From NCBI GenBank assembly GCA_965644315.1, contig CBFFRQ010000065.1, positions 124,001 through 188,000 of the forward strand: a DNA stretch of 64,000 bases. The letters run 5' to 3'. Shown piece after piece: positions 9,909 to 19,577 of the stretch; position 1 is the first letter of the stretch; each line of letters starts with the position of its first letter. The notes below the pieces were generated by a model that was not told the origin of the DNA, made no database searches, and worked only from the letters and a program-made list of their open reading frames with translations. The DNA is from Caecitellus pseudoparvulus. Its lineage: Eukaryota; Bigyra: Bicosoecida. Position numbers and translations under genes: made by a program.

Positions 9909-12900
9909 ATGGAAAGCGATGAGCGGGCGGCCGTGTCTCGAGCGTGCGGTAGAGTTTCGCATGCGTTACGTGTGCTGCTGGACGTGCTTCGTGCGCCGCC
10001 CCTGTGCAACCACAAAGAGGTCCAGCATGCCAAGAAGCTGAGCATTGACCTGGGGACAATGGTTGGTGTTGACTGGGATGAAGGCTCAACTCTTGCGCGT
10101 GTTCTGCACATTGCAGCTTCCGCATTTGCTGTGGCAAAAAGGTGTGGTCTGGCTTCAACTGCAGAGGAGGTGCAGCGAGCTGCGTTTGGATTGATCAAAG
10201 CCCGGATCACCCTGAGAGATGTGAGTTTGACTCCGGTAGAGGCCAGAATTATGGGATACGATGGCATGGCGGCCATTCCCCAGCTTCGCTTCCGCTCCGG
10301 AGGCAGAAGTGACCCGGCACTGAAGCAGGCCAACTCTATGTTTATGCGAAGCATCGCCGCTCGTTGGCGAGAAGAACTGCAACACTCACGATTTTCTGAC
10401 ACTGCAGAGGCCCTTGCAAGTGTTGCGCAGGCCGCCTCTGCAGCGTCAGCACTGCTGCGCGAGGAGCAGCATGCTAAGATGGCGAGCGTGCGCCGTTCTC
10501 TTGCTGACCGTGCTCTGGAGGCAGAATCGTCGTTCACAGCTTGGAAATCAGCAATTGCAAAGGCATCTGTTAAAGCACCACACATAGAGGCTTTGGCTCA
10601 AGCAGGGCACTTGTGGAGGCGTGCTCCAGCCGAAGTTGTGCGGCAGCTGAAGGAAGCCGGGGTGACCGTTCCAGATGAAGCTCGCGCAAGCAGCGGCATG
10701 CTTGCCATCGCATCCGGTGAAGCCCCCCCCACCCTGCATACAGTTCGAGGACAAGACATGTTCAATCGCTTTGCGGATGCGGAAGCTACTAAGGCCCTAT
10801 TCGACGCGGTTTCCGACGCTGCAGTGGCCGCAAATGAAGCTGCACAGGAACGGAAAGCTGAAGCCGAGCGCATGAGCACAGCAAGAGAGCAAGCGCACCG
10901 AGTTGAAAAGGTTCTCATGCGCTGCCTCAGGAGCCTAAGTGATGCGTGCAAGTCCTGTATTGTGAGGTTTGCATTTATGGTGGGCGGCGCGGAGGGTGGT
11001 GAACGAGCCGTCCTTGGCGGAGCATTGCTCCGTGCCCTGCTAGTTCCTATCTCGGGGATGATGAGGGGTGACACGACCAGTGTAAGTGTGTGGACTCAGT
11101 GCGAAGCTCATGTCATTGCGTGCCTGGATGCGTGGGGCAGTGTCCCTGCAACAGTTGCTCGCAAGGCCGCTCGCTCTGCTCGAAAGCACGCAGCAAGGGA
11201 GGTTGTGCAGCTGGGAACTCGGCATGTCTGGGCCAGCGAGAGCGTCCTCAGTGTGCAAGCTGCTCTTCCTGTTTTGCATGCTGTGCAGCATGTGTACGAT
11301 CAGGAGCTGCAGGCACGCGGGGCGTCCGACACCGTAGCGTATTCTGACACTGAGACACCTGAGGAGCCAGGGTCAGTGGAGCACATCTTGGCAGCGTCTG
11401 CCTCCATGAAAGACCGCATGCATGTCACCGCCTTGGGAGCCTCCCGTATGAGCACGGCCGCCATTCACTGTGAGCAACGGAGACTGAAAGCTCAAGCTGA
11501 GGTGCTGCAGCAGTGGGAAGCATCGCTGCTGAACCCAAGTGCGGTCGTCATTCAACCAGTCGATATTGTCGGACTCGTACGAGACCTATGCGCTCGGTGT
11601 GATGGACGCGACCCAGACAGCTCCGATACAGGTGCTTCCTGGGAGACTCCAGCGTTTGAGCTGCGCGTCGGCGATAGTGTGGCGGCCCCGCAAGTTGGGG
11701 CAGATGCCGCGCAAGTCGCCAACTTGCGCTTCCGGAACATCATGGGGATGTCAGCAGCCAGCGTGAGCGTGGCTTTGCTGCCTCCCCCCGACCGCCTCGC
11801 ATCAACCACAACTCTGGATCGGACGTGGCTGTCGCTTCACCGGCTCGTGGGAGCAAGGTGCACACCGGCAGAGCCGAGGTCAGACGAAGCAGAGGGTGTA
11901 GATGAGGGCTCGGCGAGTGCAAGATCTCCGAGCACTTTCTTGCGCATCAGCGTCATCAATGCTACGGGCGCCATGGAGTCCATCGCCAAGTCGCTGCGGA
12001 ATGCCATGCCTGCCCCCCTCAGCCCACCTCCAAGCCTGGACTCTTTGCTCCCCATGCACGACCTCCTGGGCACATTATTGCAAGGCAAGCGCTTGATCCA
12101 ACTTGCACCCGACCTCTCGTCTTGGGTCTGGGTTTCGGGCATGCTTCTGCAGGTTCTAGGAGCAGGCGCAGCTGGCCTTGCAGCACCTTCTCGTGAGTGG
12201 GAAGCTGCCTTTTCTCGCGTCTTGGAAGCCTGGCTGCGCTGTAGTGAGGAGTCCAGAGCAGCTAAACTGTTACAGGCGAGTTCTTATTCTCCCTCGGAAA
12301 TCAGGTCAATGTGTGCGGACTTGCTAACAAGCCTTGTTGCGTCCAGTGTGGGAGGGATGGGCTCACAGCTGTCAGCTGAGGAGGCTGTGAGGAAGGCCAG
12401 GGCTGGATCACAAGCAGCGTGGCTGGAGCTCGTAGCGGCTTTCCTTTACCACTCCCGAGGCTCTACTTCACTATGCCCACTTGGCTGCACAGAGCTCGTC
12501 GCTGCCACGGCGGGGAAGGCACACCTGCCCCAGCTCCCTGGTGGGCTGCTGTGGCACCAAGTCCGAGCTGTAGCAAAAGCTGCAGCGCAAGAGGCAAGTA
12601 CGGCTCCGGAGGCTGCTGAATTTGTCAACATTGGGAGTTGCACCCCTTCCACAGCATTCGTGGAGTGGGGGCCAGTGCCTGACGGCCCGGGAGTCTTCAC
12701 CGTTCAGCTCCGGCACCAGGAGTCAGGGAAGCAACAGTTTATCGAAGTATATCGAGGGACAGAAACGTGCACACTGCTCACAGGCCTAGAAGAAAATGCC
12801 AGGTACTCCGTAAGGGTGCGAGTGGATGAGAAGCCATGGCAGGTGGTGTCCTTCTTCACTGCGCCGAGCCCTCCATCTCCGCTGACTTTCAGCAAGCTAT

Positions 12901-14168
12901 CTCGAACAGGTCAGCTGTTCCGGCTTGAAGGCACTGTGGTCAGCAAGTCCACTGCCAGCCAACATTGCTCTGTCCATGTTCAGGTGGCAACGGTACACCC
13001 CGCCCCTTTCCAAGTTGATGGAGAGAGTCAGCGCTTCAAGGCACGGGAGGAGTACGCGACCATTCATGCTGGGCGCCGCAGGGACATCTGTGTGCATTGG
13101 ATTCCTCCAGGAACCGTCCTACGCCTCCGAGCCCAACATGTGGCTGAAAACGGTGCTGTCTCAAGGTGGACAAAGCCCGTGCAAGTCTGCGTTCCTCTGC
13201 TTCCCCCAACACTTGTTCGGCACGTTGCCAAGCGTGACCAGCTTCACTTGAGCTGGCGGCACCACGCCAGTGTCTTGGCCTGTCCAGCTGAGGTGCACAC
13301 CGAAGTCTCCACGGCAGCAGGGGGGGGCTCTGCAATTGTTGGCCCTGCCACCAAGTCAAGAGAGGTTGCAGCTGAGCTTGCAGAGGAAGTGCCAAGCGTG
13401 CCAGAGTATGACCCGCCAGACGTTTGGTTCCCACGGTTCCTGCACTTGGCATCTGGTGCTGGGCGATTCTTCTACGTGAACCTGGCAAGAGGCCAATCAT
13501 CTTTTGACCCAGCTCCCCTTAGTGTTTCAACTGCTGCGCAGGTCATTGGTTCTCAAGCGCGACTTGCAACGAAAGGCTCGGGTGCACCTGTTCGTATCCA
13601 GCCCCGCCACTCTGAGTGGATCATGGCGTGGACTGGCTCAGGTGAAGGGCAGCAGTACTATTGGTACAACACACAAACAAAAGCAAGGCAGTGGGAAGCA
13701 CCGAGGGTTCCATGTCCTGATGGACTGGACGTGTGCAAGTCCCATGCTGGACTCTGGGCTTGGGGGCTGCGAAGCGAGTTTGCTCGAGGCACGGCTGCAC
13801 AAGCTCCAGCAGCCGGCCCTGATCCCCTGCCGGAGGGCAGCAAGCCTTACCACTCGTCCGAGCAGTCAACAACGGCGCTTGGGCATGCTTTGCTACAGTG
13901 TGAGTCACCCAGACCTCCCACAATCACAGCTTCAGCCACAACACCAGCGGCTAGCTCTGCGAGCACGCCGATAGTGCAATCACGTGTTCGTGTATCGTCA
14001 GATGGCGAGCTGCTGGCTGAGTGGTCTGGCCCGGAAACAAAGTGCCGTGTCGGGCTTGCTCCAGGCGTGACGGCGAAGGTGCATATAACCACCATCGTGA
14101 CTTTGGGCACTGGAGCACAGCAGCGAGAGCTGCACAGCCTGCCATGCACCCGCACGCTCGACATGTGA
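9909..14168 (+). CDS. Large FN3- and WW-domain protein, unknown role
   Basis: This uninterrupted ORF encodes 1419 residues from an ATG at 9909. The first ~880 residues are mainly Ala/Leu/Arg-rich and probably helical, with no family I recognise. Around residues 905-985 a fibronectin type III-like fold is suggested by VEWGPV and NARYSVRVRV, with a second possible copy after it. Two WW-like domains follow. One is near 1170-1203, where the second signature Trp is Phe (SSFDP). The other is near 1232-1268 (YYWYNTQTKARQWEAP) and looks canonical. A last beta-rich segment ends the protein. WW domains bind proline motifs, so a scaffold role is possible, but no partner is suggested by the neighbours. 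The stop is only 48 bp from the stop of the convergent SHMT gene. Confidence 0.75.
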   Translation: MESDERAAVSRACGRVSHALRVLLDVLRAPPLCNHKEVQHAKKLSIDLGTMVGVDWDEGSTLARVLHIAASAFAVAKRCGLASTAEEVQRAAFGLIKARITLRDVSLTPVEARIMGYDGMAAIPQLRFRSGGRSDPALKQANSMFMRSIAARWREELQHSRFSDTAEALASVAQAASAASALLREEQHAKMASVRRSLADRALEAESSFTAWKSAIAKASVKAPHIEALAQAGHLWRRAPAEVVRQLKEAGVTVPDEARASSGMLAIASGEAPPTLHTVRGQDMFNRFADAEATKALFDAVSDAAVAANEAAQERKAEAERMSTAREQAHRVEKVLMRCLRSLSDACKSCIVRFAFMVGGAEGGERAVLGGALLRALLVPISGMMRGDTTSVSVWTQCEAHVIACLDAWGSVPATVARKAARSARKHAAREVVQLGTRHVWASESVLSVQAALPVLHAVQHVYDQELQARGASDTVAYSDTETPEEPGSVEHILAASASMKDRMHVTALGASRMSTAAIHCEQRRLKAQAEVLQQWEASLLNPSAVVIQPVDIVGLVRDLCARCDGRDPDSSDTGASWETPAFELRVGDSVAAPQVGADAAQVANLRFRNIMGMSAASVSVALLPPPDRLASTTTLDRTWLSLHRLVGARCTPAEPRSDEAEGVDEGSASARSPSTFLRISVINATGAMESIAKSLRNAMPAPLSPPPSLDSLLPMHDLLGTLLQGKRLIQLAPDLSSWVWVSGMLLQVLGAGAAGLAAPSREWEAAFSRVLEAWLRCSEESRAAKLLQASSYSPSEIRSMCADLLTSLVASSVGGMGSQLSAEEAVRKARAGSQAAWLELVAAFLYHSRGSTSLCPLGCTELVAATAGKAHLPQLPGGLLWHQVRAVAKAAAQEASTAPEAAEFVNIGSCTPSTAFVEWGPVPDGPGVFTVQLRHQESGKQQFIEVYRGTETCTLLTGLEENARYSVRVRVDEKPWQVVSFFTAPSPPSPLTFSKLSRTGQLFRLEGTVVSKSTASQHCSVHVQVATVHPAPFQVDGESQRFKAREEYATIHAGRRRDICVHWIPPGTVLRLRAQHVAENGAVSRWTKPVQVCVPLLPPTLVRHVAKRDQLHLSWRHHASVLACPAEVHTEVSTAAGGGSAIVGPATKSREVAAELAEEVPSVPEYDPPDVWFPRFLHLASGAGRFFYVNLARGQSSFDPAPLSVSTAAQVIGSQARLATKGSGAPVRIQPRHSEWIMAWTGSGEGQQYYWYNTQTKARQWEAPRVPCPDGLDVCKSHAGLWAWGLRSEFARGTAAQAPAAGPDPLPEGSKPYHSSEQSTTALGHALLQCESPRPPTITASATTPAASSASTPIVQSRVRVSSDGELLAEWSGPETKCRVGLAPGVTAKVHITTIVTLGTGAQQRELHSLPCTRTLDM

Positions 14169-14216
14169 GTGACGCTGCCAGCCGTGCAGAGGGAGACCAT
14201 GCATTGCTCTGCCGGC

Positions 14217-15924
14217 CTACTGGGGAAGAGGCAGGGTGGGGATGTCTTTGAACTTGAGAGTGGACAAGTCAGAGCCGGGCATGGCATACCCTTGTGCCAT
14301 GGAGTTCACCTCAGCACGCAGGGCTGCCACCTTGGGCGCCCACGCCTCCGAGGCCATGGTGGCTCGGAAGTCCACGAGTTTCTTGGACGGCGCTGCAGCT
14401 TGGATCGCCACCGTCAATTGCACAGCCTTGTGCAGGAACTGTGCCACCTTCACGAAGTCTTCCTCGACCAGGCCTCGGGAGGTCAGGGCCGGCGAGCCGA
14501 TGCGCACGCCCCCTGGGGACAGCGCAGACCGGTCCCCTGGCACTGCGTTCTTGTTCAGGGTAATGCACACAGCATCAGTCAGCGTCTCCAGCTTGCTGCC
14601 AGTGATGCCCACTGGCCGCAAGTCCCACAGCACCAGGTGGTTGTCTGTCCCCCCGGTGACCAAGGTGTACCCCATGTCCACAAGCGCGCCTGCCATGGCA
14701 GTGGCGTTGGCCTTGACTTGCTTGGCGTAGGCCTTGAAGGCAGGCGTGGCCACCTGCTTCAGCTGGGTTGCAACCGCAGCAATCTGGTGCTGGTGCGGGC
14801 CGCCCTGCAGGGCGGGGAAGACAGCCATGTTAATCTTGGTCTCGAAGCCCCGGGCGTCGCGGCGGAAGAAGATCATGCCAGAGCGAGGCCCGCGCAGGGT
14901 CTTGTGGGTGGTCGTCGTGACGATGTCGGCGTAAGCAAAGGGGGAGTCCACCTCCCCCGTGGCAACAAGGCCTGACACGTGGCTCATGTCGCACATGAGC
15001 AAGGAGCCGTTGGCGTCGGCGATGGCCCGGAAGCGGGCGTAGTCCCACTCCCTCGCGTAAGCGGAGCCGCCACAGATGATCATTGCTGGCTTGTACACTG
15101 CCGCAGACGCCTCCAAGCCGTCATAGTCGATGAGGCCGGTGGCCTTGTCCACCTTGTACGGCAGGGACTCGAAGAAGATGGAGGTGGCACTGATGTTCTT
15201 CTTGGTGCCTTCCTTCTTGCTGTACGTGTAGTAGCCATGCGTCAGGTGGCCACCAGAGGGCAAGTCCAGCCCCATGATGCGGTCGTGAGGCTTGAGCAGG
15301 GCGGTGTACACGGCGAAGTTGGCAGGGGAGCCTGCGCATGAGAGGCGAGACCTCCATTGCACGCGGTCCGTCGCAGACGGCCCTGGCGCTACCCACCGGA
15401 ATAAGGCTGCACATTTACGCCCCACTCGTCCGCAGAGAGTCCATAAGCAGCCAGAGCCCGTGTTTGGGCCAGCCTCTCAACCTGCACACAGCGCAGGTCA
15501 GGCTCCGTGGAACCAGCCAAGCCAGCGGAAATTGCGCCAGTTGCCGCACCTGGTCAATGAACTCATTGCCGCCGTAGTACCGGTCCCCTGGGAGGCCCTC
15601 CGCGTACTTGTTGGTGAGTGCTGATCCCAGGCACTCCATGACAGCGCGGGAAGTGAAGTTCTGCAGCAGCCCCGGGCCAATCAGTGACAGCGAGGGTTGA
15701 AGCCTGAGGCTGGGCAAAGCTGGTGACGTACCTCGGATGCGATGAGCTCGAGGCCAGAAGCTTGACGCGTGCGCTCAGCTTCAATGAGGTCGTACAGCTC
15801 CGGGTCGTGCTCTTGAAGGGGCACATTGCAGGCCTGCACAGGCAAAGCAGGGGGGTGTAGCAACCTGGACACGGACCGCCGCTCAGTGCCTGCGCACCTC
15901 AGCAGCAGAGATGGCGGCGGCCAT
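14217..15924 (-). CDS. SHMT: Serine hydroxymethyltransferase (5 exons)
   Basis: This PLP enzyme moves the serine C3 to tetrahydrofolate, giving glycine and 5,10-methylene-THF. Exons from the 5' end are 15898-15924, 15732-15833, 15550-15660, 15397-15481 and 14217-15331, with donors gtgcgc, gtacgt, gtgcgg and gtgggt. Together they give 1440 nt, or 479 residues, the family's usual length. Family marks are LELIASENFTSRAV across an exon junction, [27 protein letters not shown], and the PLP-lysine motif [15 protein letters not shown]. The start lies in a good context (CTCACCATGGCC). No targeting peptide is obvious, so a cytosolic form is likely. The gene is divergent from the small mitochondrial-type gene and convergent with the FN3/WW gene. 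Confidence 0.96.
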
Positions 15925-16309
15925 GGTGAGAAAGGGGGAAGCTTGTTGCGACAGGGTACCTCGTTACACATGCGGTGGGGACGTCCGAACATGTGGGAGT
16001 CGGCAGGTGTAGAAAGTGCGCAGAGGGGGAGTTTTACCGTCCACCCTGGCCAGCCCAAATTCCGCATTTCACCACCGGCAGTGCTCACTCAGGCGCAGTG
16101 GCACGGCGCGGCCAACTTTCGCTTGTCACCAAACAACCTGCGTCGCGTTCACTGTTCTGTCCCAACAGCTGCAGCTGGCTGATCGTGCGTTCCTGCGAGT
16201 CCCTGCCCTTGCTTCAGCATGATTGCCTCACTGGCGCTGCCAGCTGCCTGCCTCGTCGAAACTCCCGCCACATCCCCCCCCTCTCACAGCGCCCCCCATA
16301 AGACGCATC
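15925..16309. other. Divergent intergenic region
   Basis: These 385 bp separate the start codons of SHMT (-) and the small mitochondrial-type gene (+), and so should hold both promoters. I see no convincing TATA box or other named element. Confidence 0.5.
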
Positions 16310-16814
16310 ATGTCTCTCGCTGTCGCCCGCCTCGGCCGTGCAATGGCCATGAGTGCGTCTGCCGCCCTAGCCCTCTCTGCCAGCCTGATCCACACGAACT
16401 GTTTCCCGTGCACTGCACAGCTGCCTCCCGTGGCACTCGCGCCTTGTCTGCTGCTGCTGCTGCTGACGCAGAGCATGCCAAGTGGATGAAGGAGTACGTG
16501 CATGTAGTGTTTCGTGGCTCACGAGGCCCAATTGTCTCGCTGCCCTTCATGGGGCTGGTTTTTGGAGCTGACGTGCACGGGATGGGCCCTGAGCAATTCC
16601 GCACCGCGCTGCCTGGGCTGCTCACCCGCCTCACTCCTCCGCTGCTCTTTCTTGCCTCAGAACTGTGGGCAAGTACGAAGTCAAGGATATCCACAACTTC
16701 GAGTTCTCTGTCGAGTTCTTGCTGGGTATCCCTGTGCCCCACCATCAGTTCGAGCAGCCCCCCATCCTGGTTGAGGTGTCCAACAGGAACGCTGACATCG
16801 ACATGTCCCACTAA
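16310..16814 (+). CDS. Small predicted mitochondrial protein (3 exons)
   Basis: Three exons, 16310-16352, 16421-16493 and 16661-16814, join at gtgcgt and gtacgt donors to give 270 nt, or 89 residues. The N-terminus (MSLAVARLGRAMAM, then TASRGTRALS) is rich in Arg, Ala and Ser with no acids, as in a mitochondrial presequence. The mature part contains HAKWMKETVGKYEVKDIHNF and then VEFLLGIPVPHHQFEQPP, ending DIDMSH. I do not recognise the family. Size and presequence suggest an accessory subunit of a respiratory or other mitochondrial complex, but nothing in the sequence proves that. The exon model rests on frame-compatible GT-AG sites and on the sensible presequence produced by removing the first 68-bp intron. 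Confidence 0.65.
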
Positions 16815-17135
16815 GCCCCCCCCCCGCCTCGGCAGCCTTGTCGGTCCAAATTCATCTCAATGGCCTGCGTTTGTGCCGGCTGAGCACCATCCCAGGGGCA
16901 CTGATGGTGTTGGGCATCAGCACGTGATCAACGCCACTCTCTGCATCCCGTGTTTGCAAGTCACTCGGCTAAGTCTGCCAAATCCTACATCCAGATTCAT
17001 GTGTCCGTAATCCGCTCATCTCCCTGCTTCTCGTTGACAGCTCCTATTTCTCGCTGGCACTTGATTGCTGAGTCCTTGCCGCAAGGTCCAGCGCGGAAAT
17101 TGAATCCAACCCCACACCGGGGAGCTGCATCGGCC
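16815..17135. other. Spacer upstream of the P450 gene
   Basis: This 321-bp stretch begins with a C-rich run just after the stop codon. The P450 frame stays open back to 16950, but the extra residues have no family character, so I treat this as 5' non-coding sequence. An upstream exon cannot be excluded. Confidence 0.45.
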
Positions 17136-18740
17136 ATGTGGACTGCCCTTCTGGAATGGATTGCTTCGCTGGGGGTGCCTGACACATTTGCACTCCCTGT
17201 TTCCGTCGCCGTTGTCTTGGTTGCAGGCCTTGTTTGTGCCCTGCTGTTGCTCGGCGGCATGATTGCCGGCGTGACGCTGTACATGGTCTGTGGCAAGCCA
17301 ACCCTGCCTGGGCCGCCTTTCGGCACCATGGGGCAGCGCTTCAAGCAACGACGAGAAAAAGTGTTTGTGGAGGTCTTGCAGGAAGTTGGTGCCTTGAGCA
17401 CGATTTTTGAAGGCTGGCTGGTCACGGCAGACCCCGCCTTGGTGAAGGATCTGCTGAACAGCAAGGTGCACACGGAGCACCGCTCACGGCTGTACAAGTG
17501 GTCCAAGTGGCTGCTCCCAGGTCTGCATGGCGTGCTGAACATGGACGGGGAGGAGTGGCTGCGCCACACACGGGCACTCCTGCAGGTGTTCCACTCCAGC
17601 CACATCTCCCAGCAAAGCCACATCGTCGCAGCCGCCGTGACTCGGCACACGCAAGCCTGGCTCAGGGGCGTCACCGCAACGCGGGGCGTGTTACCGCATG
17701 TTGACTCTCGTGTAGCACCTGCTCCCCCCGCGGCCACAGGGGGGCCCTGCCTGCTCACTGCCATCCGCGGCATCGGCATGGACGCCATCCTCTCCATCGG
17801 CTTCGGCTTGCAGCCAGGCACAGACCTGGCAGACGCGCTTGCCAAAGACATGTCTCTGTACCCTGAGCTGGTGGGCAACTTCTCCCAACTGTCCCTGGCG
17901 CGTGTGCTGGACTTCCTGGAGCTGCAGCGCTGCACCGCCCGCATTCAAAGCCTGACGGCCAAAGCGCTTGGGCAGCTGCCCACCGCTGACGAAGCTGATC
18001 GAGAGCCCTCCAAGTATAATTTCCTCAGCCAGATGGCAGGGGCAAAGTTCTCCCTCCTGGAAACCGCCCGGGAGGTGAACCACATCCACGGGGCACACAA
18101 AGCAGCCTCCTTCGTCGTCACATGCGCCCTGCACACTCTCACCCGGCACCCGCAGTGGATCCAGCGCCTGCGAGGCGAGTGGATGCAGGTGCTTGGCGGT
18201 GGTTCCCCTGACCCTGCCCAGCAGCGCCACCCGACGTTTGCTGACACGGAGCGCATGCCTCTGAGCATGGCGGTGATCGCCGAGTGCCTCCGCCTGCACG
18301 TTGTTTCACTGGGCGTCGTGCGGCAGACAGGTGCGCCGCTGACCGTGCAGGGCAAGACGATGCCCGCCGGCACTGAAGTGGTCATCCTCTTGCAGGCCCT
18401 GCACACGCACCCCCAGTTCTGGGGGGAAGACGCAGAGCACTTCGATCCAAACCGCTTCCTTCAGGATGGCAAGTGTGACGTGGGCCCCTTTGAGCGCAAG
18501 TTCACATACATCCCCTTCCTTCGTGGTCGCCGCATGTGTGCTGGCAAGGCCTTGGCGGAGTTGGAGCTGCTCGTGGTCCTGCATGGCGTGTTGAGCACAG
18601 TTGACATGAAGGTGGGCGGAGGGGAGCACCTCCTGTTGAAAGATGACATGTACGCTGCATTAGATGAAACCTTACCATTCACCGTCACGCCGCTCACCAC
18701 ACTGGACGCGCCGTGCGCCAGCGGACCTGCAACGCCATGA
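17136..18740 (+). CDS. Cytochrome P450, membrane-anchored, atypical I-helix
   Basis: This is a single-exon P450 of 534 residues from the ATG at 17136. I chose that start because it is followed directly by a hydrophobic anchor (about residues 14-50) and a Pro-rich hinge (LPGPPFG), as in ER-anchored P450s. The heme-binding loop is FLRGRRMCAG, with Cys near residue 468. The ExxR motif is ECLRLH near 382, and FDPNRFL stands for the PERF region. The I-helix reads IHGAHKAAS near 317-324, where oxygenases usually have (A/G)Gx(D/E)T, so the acid-alcohol pair for oxygen activation is missing. That fits a P450 acting as an isomerase or lyase on pre-oxidised substrates, or a different proton relay. The substrate is unknown. 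The enzyme probably faces the cytosol from the ER. Confidence 0.9.
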   Translation: MWTALLEWIASLGVPDTFALPVSVAVVLVAGLVCALLLLGGMIAGVTLYMVCGKPTLPGPPFGTMGQRFKQRREKVFVEVLQEVGALSTIFEGWLVTADPALVKDLLNSKVHTEHRSRLYKWSKWLLPGLHGVLNMDGEEWLRHTRALLQVFHSSHISQQSHIVAAAVTRHTQAWLRGVTATRGVLPHVDSRVAPAPPAATGGPCLLTAIRGIGMDAILSIGFGLQPGTDLADALAKDMSLYPELVGNFSQLSLARVLDFLELQRCTARIQSLTAKALGQLPTADEADREPSKYNFLSQMAGAKFSLLETAREVNHIHGAHKAASFVVTCALHTLTRHPQWIQRLRGEWMQVLGGGSPDPAQQRHPTFADTERMPLSMAVIAECLRLHVVSLGVVRQTGAPLTVQGKTMPAGTEVVILLQALHTHPQFWGEDAEHFDPNRFLQDGKCDVGPFERKFTYIPFLRGRRMCAGKALAELELLVVLHGVLSTVDMKVGGGEHLLLKDDMYAALDETLPFTVTPLTTLDAPCASGPATP

Positions 18741-18744
18741 CCGC

Positions 18745-19413
18745 CTACTGGGGCTTCATGCCGCCCATGAATGTGGCGGCGTCAGGGACAGCCCCGTTGA
18801 CTTCCGCGCCGCTGAAGTCAAAGCCGGGATTTTCCCGCTGGAACCTCTCCAACAGAATTGCTTTCTTGTCGGCCTCAGCTGTGGCTGCGTCTGAGGGCAG
18901 GTGCGGCGGCGCAGGGTTCGGAGCAATGCAACTCGGGACACCGTGTTGTTGCAGGCACGGACCCAGAGCTTCGTGACCTAGGAAGGCAGCGTCCCATGTC
19001 TTGCCTTCGGTTGCCTTTTGGAGCACCAAGTTCAGTTCCCCGTCACCTGTGGCAACGCAGTGCAAGCTGCCGAGCCAGCTGTGCAGAGCCGCTCACAGGG
19101 CTTACTCACTGAAGGTCCAGGTGCTGAGGTCAACGTCAATGGTTGCGAAGGGCTTAGCATCCAGAAAGGGGGGGTTGCCTTTCAGCCCCACCTGCACAGC
19201 ATTGGCCTTCAGAGTCACTGCGAGGTGCTTGGCCGTGACGCCTGCTGGGGGATTGATCACGACGGTCACATCCTCCAGCGTCTGCTCCCAGCTGTACACT
19301 TCCTTGCCTGCTCGCAAGTAAGACGAGCACAGTGGCCGCAGTTTGTGGAACGCTCAATCCCTCACGTGCGGCATCTCACCTCCACTTTTGAATACATGCC
19401 GTTGGGCGGCCAT
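18745..19413 (-). CDS. NUDCD2: NudC domain-containing protein 2 homologue (4 exons)
   Basis: Four exons, 19380-19413, 19110-19307, 18963-19046 and 18745-18890, join at donors gtgaga, gtgagt and gtccgt to give 462 nt, or 153 residues; the animal protein has about 157. The middle is a CS (p23-like) domain with YSWEQTLEDVTVVI and VQVGLKG. The C-terminus LLERFQRENPGFDFSGAE is nearly diagnostic of NUDCD2. The family are Hsp90 co-chaperones linked to dynein regulation and RCC1-type clients. Removing the third intron restores the order seen in homologues (LDAATAEADKKAILL). Its stop is 4 bp from the stop of the convergent P450 gene. Confidence 0.93.
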
Positions 19414-19577
19414 GTTTCTCTCGGCCTGCAGCACCAATTTCCGCACGCGCCCGTCCAGCGAGCAGCCCACAGAACGGCAGCGGTGAACCCTGCAGTGATC
19501 CAAAGAACAAAAGCAAAGGGCACTGTGCAGTAAGTACGATGCACACTCACATGAATGTCGGGCAGCTGAATTGTGCT

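Noticed and set aside
16950-17135. Extended N-terminus of the P450
   Set aside because: The upstream in-frame residues lack family character, while the ATG at 17136 is followed at once by the membrane anchor expected of an ER P450.
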